The position numbers and the translations under genes are program-made. A DNA stretch of 64,000 nt from Glossina fuscipes (taxonomy: Eukaryota > Arthropoda > Insecta > Diptera > Glossinidae), in the NCBI RefSeq assembly GCF_014805625.2, contig NW_023998569.1:1-64000 (forward strand), written 5' to 3'. The notes beneath the pieces were generated by a model. That model did not search any database. It had not been told where the DNA came from and saw only the letters and a program-made list of their open reading frames with translations. This document shows positions 37,201 to 50,819 of the stretch, in pieces. Numbering within the stretch: position 1 is the stretch's first letter; each line of letters starts with the position of its first letter.

Positions 37201-39193
37201 GCCTTTAGCCAATTGGGTTTTGCTTTTACTTTTTATTTAGTAGTTGTTCTTTTTATGTTTGTTGTTATTGTGTCTAATTCCGTTTTTAAGTTGAATTCTC
37301 ACAAATTTAGGACTTCACCAACCCCTTCTTTCCTCCACCCTCTACCCTCGTAAGAAATTGTAAGAATGAAAGATAAGAAAATTGTTCCAAATATTAGTTA
37401 GCAGTTGTTGATGTTATTGCTTATGTAGTAAAAGAAATACGCAACTGACATCATTTGCTTTTAAATTTTCTTTCTTTCTTTCCTTCCATCGCAATTATGC
37501 ACATATACTTAGCTATATATCTATATATATATGTGTATATATATATGAATTTTCTTTTTACTCAATTATTGCAGTAAAACTTTGGCGTGTGTCGGCAAAC
37601 GAAGTGAAAACATTTAGAACACTTGCAACAGCTTATTTGCTAATAATTATAGATGAACTTGTGATGAAATCACTAAATATTTATCATTATTTTCAATTCA
37701 ATACTTGTGAGAGACTTAAGTAAGCTTTTTAAATTATTAATATCTTAAAAGGCTAACAACAACAAAACCAGTAAAAAAGGAAATTTTTTTTTTGTTAACA
37801 GCTAAAGGCAGCTCTTATTGAGCCGAAAAACTTTTTAATCTGTGTTTCTTTCTCGATAGTAGGTCGAAAGGCATCTTCAGTCTTCTATCCTCTTTCTTGC
37901 AGAGAGCCTCTACAGTATGGCATTCGAATAATTCGAAGGAAATAATTGCAAGCAGGTCAGACACTTAAACTTTTTGAAATAAAAATTCTACTTCTTTTAC
38001 CCATTTATCCCATATGCATCGATAATTTCATAGTACTCTTGATCGACATGAATAGATGAATTCATAAAACCATGACCTTTACCTAAAAAGGAACATATTT
38101 GTATTGTCAAGGATGTAATTTTGTAGAATAATAGATAAATTAAGATGCATTGTTATATAACATGCATGAGTTTTTAGAAAGTTCCATTAAATATTCGGTA
38201 TCGGAAATCTGCGATTTATGCCTTATGCTAAATATGCAAAGCAAATTTTTATCAAGTCCGCAAACTTTCAAAATAAATAAATTAATAAAAATTTCCTATT
38301 TCAAGTCAAAGGGTCAATTTTCAATCAAGCAAAATTTCATTTCATATATTCATGAGGTTTCGAGAGAAAAAAACAGAAATATATGTTCCTGTTCGGTTCA
38401 GAGAAACAAATGTTTGCTGTAAAGTTTTGTTCTTTACGAATTTTATGAGATTTCCCCTTAAGTCAAAGCTGTTGATTAAATTTACAAAATATCGCTTATA
38501 CGCCATCTATCGCACTTTTATTATTTATTGCCTGCGGCGAATACTGTTTCCCGTCTCTCGTTTCATTCGCTTTACTTCTTGCAAGTAATCAGCAATCAGC
38601 TGTTGGGGTAGAAAACAGGTCTCTTTTGCTCTTTGTTGACTTTAATAATTCAAAATACGGTATAAATTAAAAATTATATTTAGCATAAAAAAAAATTTTC
38701 TCACTTAATTATGCTCATTTCTTTGTAGTCGCTACCGTCAAGATTTTTTCATTGAAATGAAGCAAAAAAAAAATAATAATAATAACAATAATAGTTAGTA
38801 AAGAGAGTCGTGTAGATGTGTGAACACATTTACCACAATATGATAATAATAGATTTTGTTTTATCAGTAAACGCATATTAAAACTATTATTATTATTGTT
38901 GTTGTCGTTGTTATTATTATTTCTCTTTTGAATTTTCGTTAGAATTCATGCTAAATGATTTCATGATATAACCTTGAATATTAAAATTGAAGGTTAACTT
39001 GTTTTACAAGTTTCTCTATGTTTTTCTTCTTTTTCTTCGTTTCACTCTTTCTTGCTCTCATTTTTTATTTCAACTTTTTATTTTTTGTGCTTTTTTCTCA
39101 CTGCTTCAACTTCTGCAACTAACTCCTGCAACCAACAGCAATAACAACAATAACAGCAATAACAAACAAGAATACCAATCATATAACAAGAGA
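34210..39193. other. Desert with microsatellites
   Basis: No gene recognised. Includes a GACA-rich run (36541-36569), a TA run (36601-36632), three ACACACTTAGAT-type units (36732-36773) and a TTATTATTGTTGTTG trinucleotide region (38884-38922). A minus-strand frame at 35383-35571 (basic, e.g. KRRGIAFRDKFEKLAKVSVL) is unassigned. Confidence 0.4.
36601..36632. repeat. TA microsatellite
   Basis: (AT)n with one G interruption, adjacent to two near-identical ATAAGAGCCC motifs on its left. Confidence 0.9.
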
Positions 39194-39231
39194 ACTTGAA
39201 ACTGGGTCAATGTTATGACCCAGTTTCAAGT
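39194..39231. repeat. Perfect hairpin, 16-base arms
   Basis: ACTTGAAACTGGGTCA, a six-base spacer ATGTTA, then TGACCCAGTTTCAAGT. All 16 positions pair. It is the longest perfect inverted repeat with a tiny spacer that I found. No transposase, tRNA fold or gene surrounds it, and an ACTTGAAACTTTT motif recurs about 100 bases downstream. It could be the core of a fold-back transposon, a structured RNA or a replication-slippage product. Confidence 0.8.
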
Positions 39232-40107
39232 ATTGACCTAAAGGTATGTTTGTTTTCGATATTAACTGTGAACTACTTTTGGTTGCCTAAAACTATGGCG
39301 AATGTACACATTTGCACTATGGCACGAACACTTGAAACTTTTCCATCACCACTGTTTCGGCCATGCAAGGCAATTAAAAACAAATCGATATTTAAGCAAA
39401 TTTCAAGTTTGTTTCGGTATTCGCTCGCGCACATCCAAATATGACGTAAACATGGGAAACTAAAGGAAAAAGAAAATATTCTTTAAATATTCTCTAAAAA
39501 AATTGGAAACACCTGCAGCGGACAAGAACAGTTACTAACAGTCAAGAGCATTTTACCCAATTTGTCCCTTTTCACTTAATCATCTTTACATGATGGAAGC
39601 ATGGTAGCTTCAGTATTCCTACGTCATATGCGTTTGGTTGGATTAGAGATTAAATTCATTAAATTCGTTCTAATGTAATCATATCCGTCCGTCTGTCCTT
39701 TACAAGAAAAGTTGAATTTAGGGTTTGCAGTTGAACATATCATAAAGTGTTGAAGATGATTGAATTCTACAACTCATCCTTAAAAACAGGCCCAATCCGG
39801 TCCGTTCCTATTCCTATCCATAAAATGAACAATCAGATATAAAAGTAAACATAAGAAAGGAAAGGAAGTTTTATCGACTAGTAAGAAGTAAAGAATATGT
39901 TGGAAAACAAAAATGCGAATTTTAACGGACCTCTTTAACTTTCAGAAATGCAAAACGACAAGGTGATTGAAGTCAGGTCCCCGCGAAGCAAAAAACATTT
40001 AAAAGTTACGAAAGGCTTTTTGGCAAATTGCGGATACTTGTTACAGTTAGTTAGAAATGGTTTATGCGTAACAAAAGAAAAGTTAAATTTAGAAGAAGAA
40101 GCAGTGA

Positions 40108-40587
40108 AGAAGTAGTGTTCTGGTGTCCAAAGTGTAACTCGCAGATCGACTAGAGCTTAAAAGCCAAAGTATTGGATATCTAAAGAATCGATTGATTGGA
40201 AGACACTTATTCACTTAAGGAACCTGCCATGCGACTCATACTGGTAACCTTATCATCATATGAAAATAGATTACTGCATCAGCCTCTCTGGATAAAAGTC
40301 GGCTTAAGCTTGGGATGACATTCTTGGTAAAATTGTTGAGTAGAGCTGTTGATTCGAAGGCGATGTTGAGAGAAGTCTATATAAATGCACCTGTTCGACC
40401 CTTTAGAAGCTATAAGTTGATAAAGCTAAGCCAGTGTAGAAGCAATTTTGAACTATTTGCCCCACTCATGATTCTTAACAATGTTCCCAACTTAACTGAT
40501 CTATCGGATCCAACGCTTGTGATAAAATCACCTTTGCGTAAGGCTCGTGCATTGTCAACGTCATACCTAAATGACAACAATCAATAA
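40108..40587 (+). pseudogene. LINE RT C-terminal fragment, related to the LINE at 11640
   Basis: Read across at least two frames. VFWCPKCNSQID (from 40115) matches the VVWSP segment of the RT thumb; LSSYENRLLHQPLWIKVGLSLG (from 40250) matches LPPYENRLLLLSLP...; after a shift at about 40312, 40315-40587 reads FLVKLLSRAVDS ... YKLIKLSQCRSNFELF. The 13.5-14.0 kb LINE has FVIKVINGAIDS and LVKLSQYKYNYELF in the same order. It is an old 3' fragment; no poly(A) tail or flanking duplication was found. Confidence 0.65.
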
Positions 40588-43500
40588 ATAGGGATTTAAC
40601 GTGACTTCTGGGTTAGCGTTGATTTAGTGAAGTCCCGAAACCTGGCCAGGGTAATGCTCTAGAATTTCTAAGTACATGAACCTATAGATGTAGTTATAAT
40701 TATTTTTGGTTAAACCTTGAAAGGCGGATGAAAATCAATAATCCCACGTATGCGCTAAAAAAGTAAACCTTAGAACAAGGAAGTGGTCGTCAGTTTTACG
40801 AGTAATTAGGAATTAATCCAAAGTTACAAAGTCAACTAAGAAAAGTAAATGTAAAAGCACTTATATAGAACTGTTCTTGTAGTAAAGTCCCAAGTTGAGA
40901 TGAAAATGTCATATAAGATAATTGAGGCTAACGCCCGATAACTTACGTTAACACTCACTTCAATAAACTTATTAGCGATTAAAATTATGTTTTAATAATC
41001 ATTTCACTTCAATTATTGAAAAATATTAAAGTTAAACTTATGATGCAAGCCATTAAAAAAAATAAAATTCTTCATATATAAAAAACAAAAAAAATAATTA
41101 CGAAAGCCTTACTATCGAATAATATGTAATTAAAAGAAATACATTCAAAAAATGTTACATAAATTCAATGAAGAGCTTTTTTTTTTTCATTATTTTTCTG
41201 TGCAAATTGAGGGGAATTTTGTTTTCGTTTTTTTTTTTTTTTATAAAATTCATTAGAAAACCTAAAAAAAAACAAAGCAGGGGAAGAGAGAAGCGTTTGT
41301 GTTAGAGAGACTTGCTTGCATAAAGCCACAGAGGCTCATAACATATTTGTATACGAATACGATACAACACCTCGATATGTATTTTTGTGTTCACTAGTAT
41401 ATGTCATGTAATAAGGGGCCACAAAATAAAAATGATGATATAACATAACGTATGGCGTACATGGCATACACAGAAAAGCAAATGCATCACACCTATGATA
41501 GGCGATACAAATTGAAACAGTAAGAAAGAGATCCGCCACGCTGGCAAAGTTCAATTCCGAAAAAGTAAGACAAACTGTACACGATACACGAGTCAGTAGT
41601 AGTCGTTAATAGCCCATAGGGGAAAAAGTCTTGCCTTCTTCTGTAAAGATACGAACGATCCATCATCGATCAAAAATCTGAGGAATTTTGAAAGATCGCA
41701 ATTAGGTTACATTTTAAATTGTCTTAAAATAATTTTGAGCCCAAAAAAAGTATGATTACTTTTAATAGCTAATAGTTTAGTCATTGCAAAAGATTGTTAT
41801 AGCAAAGCAACTCGAGCAGGCATTATTATGCTCGGATAGTAAATGTTAAGTCATTTACACTCATTGCTGGCATACCATGTATGTATAGATAGCTTTGTAC
41901 TTGGTCTGACTGCATGCGGAAAATTACCGAGCTACTGAGACACTTCAAATGTCCAGTCATATGCAGGGCGGGCAGATTGTTTTAGCAGCTTAATGATAAT
42001 TTAAAAAATAAACATATTTTTGTTTTGTGCTTTAGCGTTTTGGCGGTAAACTCACTTTTCGCTCTTTTTACCGCGAGCAATTTAGTTCACTAGGAAATGA
42101 AATATGTCTACGTTGAATGCAAATAATCCAAAAAAAAAAAAAAGCTCTTAATAATTTTGAATTTTTGAACAGACATTTTTCAATGCCAGCAAGCTTAGGT
42201 CTGTCTGCCCTGGAAGTCCGAAAGCGACCTAGAAAGAAATAAAGTCTATCAACTATAAGATTTCGATTTGACTTTGTTGGCTGAGTTCAATTTTTAATCA
42301 ACAGTTTTATGTGAACCTCTCCCTGTCACAGGCCCTATGAACTTTGTATTTTTTTGATTAGCATGGGGGATTTGAAATTATTTTAGTTATGCTCGAGAAG
42401 AAATGTACGCCAAGAACGAAGCTAGCAGATGTTTGGACTGTGGATGTCCATCTTTCCGTCCATCAGAAAATGTCTTTTTTTCGTATTTCATATATAACGA
42501 AATTAAAAACTAATCCTAACCTTTCTATGCTGCTTGGATTACCCATGCAAACATTTGCTATAAACAACTTAATGTATTTGCTGAAAATAAATGTAAAATT
42601 TTGCCAGTGCAATATAACTGCTACGCAGCAGAGCAGAGCTTCGATTCATTTATTTATATAGAATCTAATTCGATAAAAATTCATTTTAATTTTCGTTGAC
42701 TCTTTATAGCAATTATTATTTAATTTAATTGAAAGTTCGTTTAATTGAAATTTTTATTCAAAAGGTTTACGGGCTTCGTTTTAGACACCATTAATAAAAT
42801 TCTTCCAAGTTTGGTTGGAAAAATTTGATTTATTATTAAGCGAGCTATGAAGTTCCCTTTCCTGCCCTTCTCATAACATTAGACCATTTAGTCTATGAAC
42901 TTTTAGAAAAAACTTGACGGCAACATTGGCAACGATCTGAAGAGATTTCCTTCCATAACTGTCAAACTGTTACAAAGCGATTCCTCGAAACAATTGTAGT
43001 GAAGAGATTTTCGGATGCCTTTGTTTCATAACGAAAATCATTAGTCGTTAGTTGTTCGTTAGGCATGATTTCTTTCCAATGTTGGCACTAACACCCTCTT
43101 TTCTTTGTACCAATCGTCAAGTGCAACTTGAAGCTTGCGCTTAATTGATTGCAAAAAACAAAGACCTAACCTAGTTTCGTGGACTTTTTCTCTCTCTATT
43201 GATTTAAGTTTGAGGTCTTCACTTTTATTCAATGCCATTATTGAGATCCCATATCTAAAGTCAGTTTATCGCGTCTTTTTGATCGTTTCCCTTGTTCGAT
43301 TATACAATTGCTTTAACTGCGGTTAAGGGAGAGTACATTGTATAATACGAAACCAGTAAATGTCAGTAAATGTCCGTATCGTCTTTAATCTCTACTTATT
43401 AGTAAGGGGAATCGTTCAACCAATTTTCAATGATTTTGATGTTCCTTAGATGAGTAGTTTCGCCTAATATATCGACCAACTCTTACTTTCATATGTGCGT

Positions 43501-45102
43501 ACAAATGCCATTGCGTAATGTTCTTTCTTCAAGCGCAGCGAGCATAAGCAAGCGACCCCGATAAATATTTATAATACTGCTTTTAATCGATATCTGCCCA
43601 TTTATCCCATTTATCATTATTATTTTAAAAAATTTACTTTCCATTTTTTTTGCTCTTCTGGCCATGTTTGTTTTTGTATAACTCATTTTTCAGAGGATAT
43701 GAGTGAAAAACGCACAAAAGAACCCTCAACTTCTACATATACAGACGCAACGCCATGTGGACGGATGGACGGACGTAAGGTCTGACGAGCAAGGCTTTGT
43801 GTGCATGCATTTTATTTTTTCACGAATACGTTTTTAAAGCATCTTAGCATCTTATCTGTGGAGTAATGAAATTCTTTTAGATTAAGCAAGGCAGGGCTCG
43901 GCTCGAAGGCAACAATGGAAAGCAAAGAAGGCAAAGCTACTGAAAGTGATTATCGTTGTGATTTTCAGTTAACTAATTAATTATACTTATTAATTATAAT
44001 AATTAAATGGTTAATTACAACTTTCTGTCGCTTTTCTCCTAACAATTACGTCTTTGCTAGTTTTGCTTTGCTCTTTTATGTTATGTTGGCAGACTCGTCT
44101 ATAAATAGATATAAATAATTATCGATGTTAAGTTAAACATCATCCATCCTTGGATTCCCAATTTTTTTAATCACTTCTAGCCTTGCCACAGTATGCCGTA
44201 TACACTGCCTGCATATATATTACATATGTGTAATCATGTAACTGTCGATATTTAAGATTTTCTTCTAAAGGTTGGTTGGTTGTTTGTTTAAATATCTTTT
44301 TGGCAAATTGATTTTTTTCTCCTTCTTCGTCTTCTTCTTTTTTATACTATTCTTCGACTACACTACACAAGGTGCAACTATGACAGAAATAATTTTAATT
44401 TTAGCTTCTCATGGCCTGCTACTAACGTGTACGTATATACGTGTATTTGTAAATGAAGTATATGAGTTGATTTGTATTTGTGTTAGCAGCAACTGGCTGT
44501 TTGTCTAGTTGTTGTTTGTTATTGCAGTTTAGTTTGATTTTTGATTTTTTTTCACATCTCGCATTTGTATTTGCATTTGTAATCGTAAGTATTTAAACAA
44601 GTGCAACATTAGATGTAATGCCAATAAACACATGTACATAAATACATATATATGTAAGCATATGTATGTGTGTATACTTGACAATACCAAAGCAGAAGCA
44701 AATAACTATATATACGTATATATAGACATAGTCAACACACAAAATAATCGCATTTAACCAAAAAAAAAAAAAAAAGAAAAAAAAGTTTGGATTGTATGTC
44801 ATTGCATAATCAATGAATGGGAGAGAAAAAATTTCAATTCTTGTTTTTCTTTGTAATAGGGCCTCTGCTCCGATTTTTTTTCTAACTCCTTAGCATCGAA
44901 ACATTTAAGCGCCCTCGCTCCCCCTTACTGACTATTGAGAATTTTCAATTTTCAACTTTAATTTAATATGTTTCTTATTGTTGGTGCTTGTATTTTATAT
45001 ATATATATATATATTTTTTTTTTAATCATGTGATTAGAGTAAGAAGTTAGTAAGTTTTTTGAATTTGCCTCTCTTTGCTATAACGTTTTTTGGCGTTATC
45101 GT

Positions 45103-45128
45103 TTCTCTCTCTCTCTCTCTCTCTCTCT
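45103..45128. repeat. CT microsatellite
   Basis: Thirteen CT units. Confidence 0.9.
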
Positions 45129-45690
45129 TGCTCTATCGAATATTAGTTAATTACTATTGAATTCAATTTGGAATTAAAATGATTTTCTAAAGAGTGTAAT
45201 AATGCGTCACATTTCTCATTTCATTTTTTTCTTTCAAACACAACACGCGACATTTCTTTCTTTCATTTTTTTTGAAAATAACAAGAACAAAAAACTATTA
45301 TTATTGTTAATGTACAAAAGACCAAAAAAAAAAAAAAAAAAAAAATTAAAAAAAAGAAAAGTAAATCACTTAAACTTTATTGGGATGCTTAGTGCTTCGC
45401 GATGATGATTATACTCCAGGAAAACAGCTGACAGTCAGAGTCTTCAATTATAGTTAGCAATGATGTACGTTTGTTTCTTGTTGTTTGGCAATTAATTTAT
45501 AATTAATTCAATTTAATTAAATTAATTAAATATTTTTGTAAATATTCCTCGTTCGATGTGGTGTGAGCAGCTGGCTTGATAAGTGCACAGAGGTGGGTGA
45601 GTGAAGCTCCCACACATTCATTTCTGTTTTCATTCTATGTTTTTTTTTTCTTATTTTTTTAATACTGTTTTCTTTAAATATTGCTTTTAA

Positions 45691-45691
<1 letters not shown>

Positions 45692-45732
<41 letters not shown>
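45692..45732. repeat. AT microsatellite
   Basis: About 20 AT units, followed by more ATATATAT at 45750-45761. Confidence 0.9.
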
Positions 45733-45735
<3 letters not shown>

Positions 45736-45848
45736 CATATATTTATACATATATATATATATTATCTAAAGTATTGCAGAAAAGATTTAATGCTCGAGTT
45801 TTGCTGTTGCTGTTTCGTCGATGTATAACTTAACACTGATGGTCGCAA

Positions 45849-45858
45849 NNNNNNNNNN
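45849..45858. other. Assembly gap, 10 N
   Basis: Ten undetermined bases, with GTCGCAA on the left and GCAACAGCAC on the right. Ten may be a placeholder, so true length is unknown. The CAG/TAG repeat immediately right explains a local assembly break. Confidence 0.98.
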
Positions 45859-45908
45859 GCAACAGCACTACTACCTATCATTAGGAATAACAAATACAAC
45901 ATAAGTAT

Positions 45909-45930
45909 CAGCAGCAGCAACAGCAGCAGC

Positions 45931-45960
<30 letters not shown>
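45909..45960. repeat. CAG then TAG trinucleotide repeat
   Basis: Interrupted (CAG)n to about 45931, then (TAG)10. TAG units read as stops in one plus frame; the minus-strand poly-Leu frame here is an artefact. Confidence 0.9.
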
Positions 45961-45963
<3 letters not shown>

Positions 45964-48900
45964 TTGTCGGTATCTGAGCAGTAGTCAAACACAACAAACG
46001 TCGTTTATTTCAAATCGTCTTTGCTTTCGCATCAAAGTCGCTTACACATAATAATGGTCGGGTTAGTCATCTGTTTCCTTGGTTTGTATTGTTTTAGTTG
46101 TTGTACTTATTATTGTTATTATTTTCATTATTATTGTTGTTGCTACTGCTGACTACTGCATTGTGTGTACTCTCTCTCTTTACAACTTAAACATTCCAAT
46201 TGTTGTTGCTATTATTATCATTATTATTATTGAATCGAGTTCTCTTGATTTTCATCCAACCACACTTGTAACGAAAAACTTTAACTTAACAATAATAAAT
46301 AAAAATTTTGTGAAACTTTTCTCTAAAAAGCAATAACGCGCACGCTTTGCTCTGCTATGTTAATTTTTCTCTTCTCCTCTTATCCACTGAACTTTTCATA
46401 AAAGCTGCTAACAAAATTGTTCATCTCTGAAAGTTTGTGAAAAGTTGACACATGTGATATGATGAGATACTTATGCTGCTCGAGCTTGTGAACACATTGC
46501 AAAACTTTCTTTGCTTTCTGCTTTAGTTGCTTTTTCACTTTTTCGATTTATTTTGTTGTTGTTTTTTTTTCTTTTTTTCTCTTTTTTCCCTTCTTTCTTT
46601 CTTTCTTTTCTTCATTAGTACTTTATTTATTATGCTGCGAAGCAAACTAGACGCACTCTCTCTCCGTCTCGTTAAAAAGGCAAGAGTAGTTTCTTTTAAA
46701 CTCTCTTTAATTTAGTTAGATATTATTAACGAAATTATAATTTGAATACTTTTTTGCAAACAACTTTGTTTTTCAAGCTATTAAACGCGTCCTCCAGTAT
46801 CCATTGCCTTAGCAAAACTAACGAAATATTTTGTTTAACAAATATTGCGACACAGTAGTAACGTTGGTTTTATTTTTCTTGTTTTCTTCAAAAAAAATTG
46901 TTTTTTTTTCCCCTAAGATATACGAGATGTAAAGTCAAAAGCTTTTACTCTTCGTTGTTGTGTGAAGTTTGTATCTCTTTCGTTTTGCTTCCCTCTCTTC
47001 CATCGAGCTGTACTTGATGGAAAAGCTTACTCCAACTCTTATGTTTGAGTTACAAAAGAGTTACCACTCCTCAACTAACAAATGTTCGAATTTGGTACGG
47101 TAAGAGAGAATTTCGCATAGCTTTCCCTTTCTCTGCTAAAACAGGAAGCATTTGGAAATTTTCCCAAAATTTGTTGTTTTTTTTCGTTTGTTTGTTATAT
47201 GTGGCATATTGGCATGCGATAATTTTTCCATGTTATATGTGCGAACTTTTTTCCACGCCAGATTTAATAATAAAAGCTTTTCATTATAAACTTTTTTCCT
47301 TCTCTACCCACACACATATTGGTTTTATTTTTAAATTCTCACACTTTTCTCTACAGATAACGAAACAAAAGCATATATAGTTGTTGTGTTTCTACACTGA
47401 TGTTCAAGGTGATTCGCAATAGTTGTAATAGAACAAAAAAAAAAAATTTTTTTTGCAAAATATACACTTGCATAAACACACGTACGCACACGCATCCAAT
47501 CAAACCATTCACACAACTCTTTGGCTTTCGGCTTTGTATGCCTTATTGTTTTTTAGCATACACACATTTCAACATTCATATCGGTTAATGCAAGCATTTT
47601 TCTTTTGCTTTTTTTTTTTCTTGTTTGCAAATATGCATAAGTGTCGTCTCTACGTCTCTCTTTCTCTTATTTCTGTGAAATTATCGATCAATTTTGAGGT
47701 TAAGGTCAGTTTATGAATATGTTTTTAAAATATTTTCTTGTGTAGTTTTATACAAGGAAACTACTATAAAAGTGCCTGCGTAGATGAATTAAACTCGTTT
47801 GGAGAGTTTTATGAAAAAAATGTAAAGAGAATTTTATTGATTTATTTTTGACTTACAGATGTTTTATTAATTACTCCAAACATTGAATCGAATTTAAGCT
47901 TTTCTAAATGGAGTATGTTTGTAATTATATTAGATTTAAGAGCACATATGTTATATTATGCGCATAAAAACGAACCCTTCAAGTGTGTTGTGTAAAATAT
48001 AAAAAAGCGAATAAAATCTTTTATGATAGGATATGCAATAATTTCGAGTAGTTTTCGAAACTGACACGTACGACTTATGCATTAAGGCACTTTACTTTAA
48101 TAAGTTTAAATTTATTCGTAAAATGCAGTGAACTTTAACTTTACATTGCTTTTGCTCACAGTCAAAAGGAAGAATTATGTTTGCTTCGTCATTAGTTTTG
48201 CAGCACTTGGATATATGTTTCGGAAATATAATAAACTTTGTATATATTCGTAGATAGGTAGACAGATTTGTTAGATCGATTTGTCCGGAAAATTCGATTC
48301 GTATTATTTTACTGGCAAAAAATGCTTATGCTATGTATTATTCGCACAAGTCTTCAAGTGAATCAAAATTATTTCAACTAGGGACGCTGGTTATAATGTT
48401 GCAGTAAAAAGAATTTAGTCGTTTTCTGGTTCTATTCTCTTCCTTTCGCAAACGGGAAAACGAAGAATAGTAGAAATAGATATTCTGTACAAATATCTCT
48501 AATGTCCATAAGACCGCAACATAAATACAAATATTTTAAGTACATTTTTTATATCTCTTCACTCTCCGTTCATTAGATGACATCCGCACGACGACAACGA
48601 CTTGAAGTGTATGTTATCGTAGAGAGGAACTCCTTTTACAATTCCTTAAGCAGAAGTTATTTAAAGTTTAAAAAAGAGACAGAAGTAATAAAGCAGTCAA
48701 AGTGTAATGAAAGTAATGAGAGAAATCGAAGGCGATGCAATTAGGAAAATGTTGCTGCTTCAACTGTCAAAGGTGAACGTTGGCTGATTTTTTTTGTTTT
48801 GTCCTTAAATTGACGCGAAGTTTATATTCGGCAATACAGCGCCACCTGCCATTCAGCTAGACTAGAATAATGACTTTTTTGCGTCGAATATTTTCCATGA

Positions 48901-50819
48901 CAACTTTCTTGGCCCTTGTTTTATTTCATCACTTGTGTTCTTTAAAAGATATCAAGATTGAAAAACCCTTACATAAATGGATAAAACAAGGGTTCTCTAT
49001 AAACTAATCTAGTATGCTCAGAACTTCAAGCTCATATACGAAATACGCAAGTTAGTCTGCCAATTGAGGGCGTATCAAAATGGGCGTTAAGAAATGTTCC
49101 TTGCGCTATTGCTTTAAGTGACTCGAATGACGACAGCTTTTATGTATTAATTGGAGCTTGTCTTACAAACGGCGATCTCTATAGATCTGAAATCTATCTT
49201 TTCATCAACTGGAAAGGTGAATTTGATCGATAGAAGTAAGGACTGATGGAGGTAGGGTAGAAGGTGTCTTGGTATGTAAAAAATCGCCTCATATGCACGT
49301 TATGCCCTTTTGTTGTTAGCTTGCAAAGTTTTATTACCTTCTGCCGGCAGGGTCACGCATCTATACTCCCCCTGTTTTGATGCGCAATTAATTCATACAC
49401 TGAACCGAGCCAACTTTCTTATCTAAGGTCTTACAGGCGATATTGTAAAAATTGCATAATTTTCAACTAATTCGACTGACTGTTAAAAGAGTTTTGGACT
49501 GAGATTTTCTTTCTTCTGACTCCGGATAGCTTTTGCGCCAGGTTTCCGCCGTACTGAGATCACCCAATAGCAATTGATCTGAGATTTTCAACTTATTTTT
49601 GCGATCTCGATAAGTCCGACAAAGGAAAGAATTGACGACCATGGCAGAATCGGCCCATCATCGGCAAAACACTTGTTGCATCTTCTGAAAGCAAAGAATC
49701 AGAAGGCAAGTGCCAAGAGAGAAATGCCACTACTACTATGGCAGCTTTTCACCTTTAGACGATCAGTTTTTTGATTCGTTCTAAAATGAACGCTAGCTTT
49801 TCACTTAGTGAAGTTTGACAACAAAAATGACCTCGAATTCGAGATTGAAGATAGAGAAATAAGAACAAAAAGTAATAGAAAATAGCAAAGACTCCACTTA
49901 TCATCGTGCAATCGCTTGTCGTATTACCCTTGATAGAATCGAGATAGAAACCTTCGGTCAACTGTTTAATTGATACAAATCAGCTAACAAGGGCATCTAA
50001 GGACAAGAGCATTAAGTTATATTCGACGATAAGGCAACTGTTCGTCCGATAATTCGTAGCCTTAAGGTTTTTTATATACAGCTAAGAATGTAGCTAAGAA
50101 TAAATTTATTAATTATTTTTATTGTAAAATTATAAATAAAAAGATCCGGTAAAGAAACAAATGCTTGGAAAGATGTTAAAGAGATGCTTTTTTTCTGTTT
50201 TTTCTTTGAATGACATGAAAACCTCAAAAACAAAATCATTAGATTTCACATAAGTTATCAGCGAAGCTGTTAACGTGTTCTTCGCCTAACGTGTATGTAA
50301 CTTAACGCTCTAAAAGCAAGGAAAAGTTTTCAGCATTCGTTACAAATATGCAGCAAGAAAAAACAAAATAAACAAAGCAAGTCTATTAAAAACAAGCAAT
50401 TAAATGAAGATAAAGAAAATCATTATTAAAAAATGAAGAAAACAAAAGCACAAGCTGAGCTCAGCAGAAATCTTTGTTAGCGGCTTTGAAAATTATTTAA
50501 CTGAAACGAATTAAAACACACGATGTGTTAACTTTAAACTGCTTGCCACCGTTGTGCGAAAAAGCGCATCTATTTATTGCGCCGAATATTAAATAAAATA
50601 TTATCAAGTTTTGTGCACGAGTGTAGACGAATCTCGTGCATACTCTTCAAGTAAGGTAAGCAAGCGTGCAAAAAATGCCTAAAAGAAGGCTTTTCGAAAC
50701 CTTTTAAAAATGCTTGTCTCCACGCGTTTTTTAAGTTAAGTTTTATCTAGATTATGTCCGTCCATATATTCGTCCATTAAACATTCATAATATAATGCAT
50801 AGAAGGAAACACCAGGAAT
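45961..50819. other. Desert
   Basis: No gene recognised. Trinucleotide T-rich runs (46092-46230) yield hydrophobic spurious frames. Confidence 0.4.

Larger units (their letters stand above)
40588..45848. other. Desert with microsatellites
   Basis: No gene recognised. An A/T homopolymer-rich zone lies at 41040-41240, a TAATTAATTA-rich patch at 43974-44014, and a CT run at 45103-45128. Confidence 0.4.

Noticed and set aside
43974..44014. Cluster of TAATTA motifs as a possible homeodomain-binding enhancer.
   Set aside because: Such motifs are expected by chance in this AT-rich DNA; no independent sign of regulation.
45762..45992. Minus-strand poly-Leu frame crossing the N gap.
   Set aside because: Generated by CAG/TAG repeats and undetermined bases.
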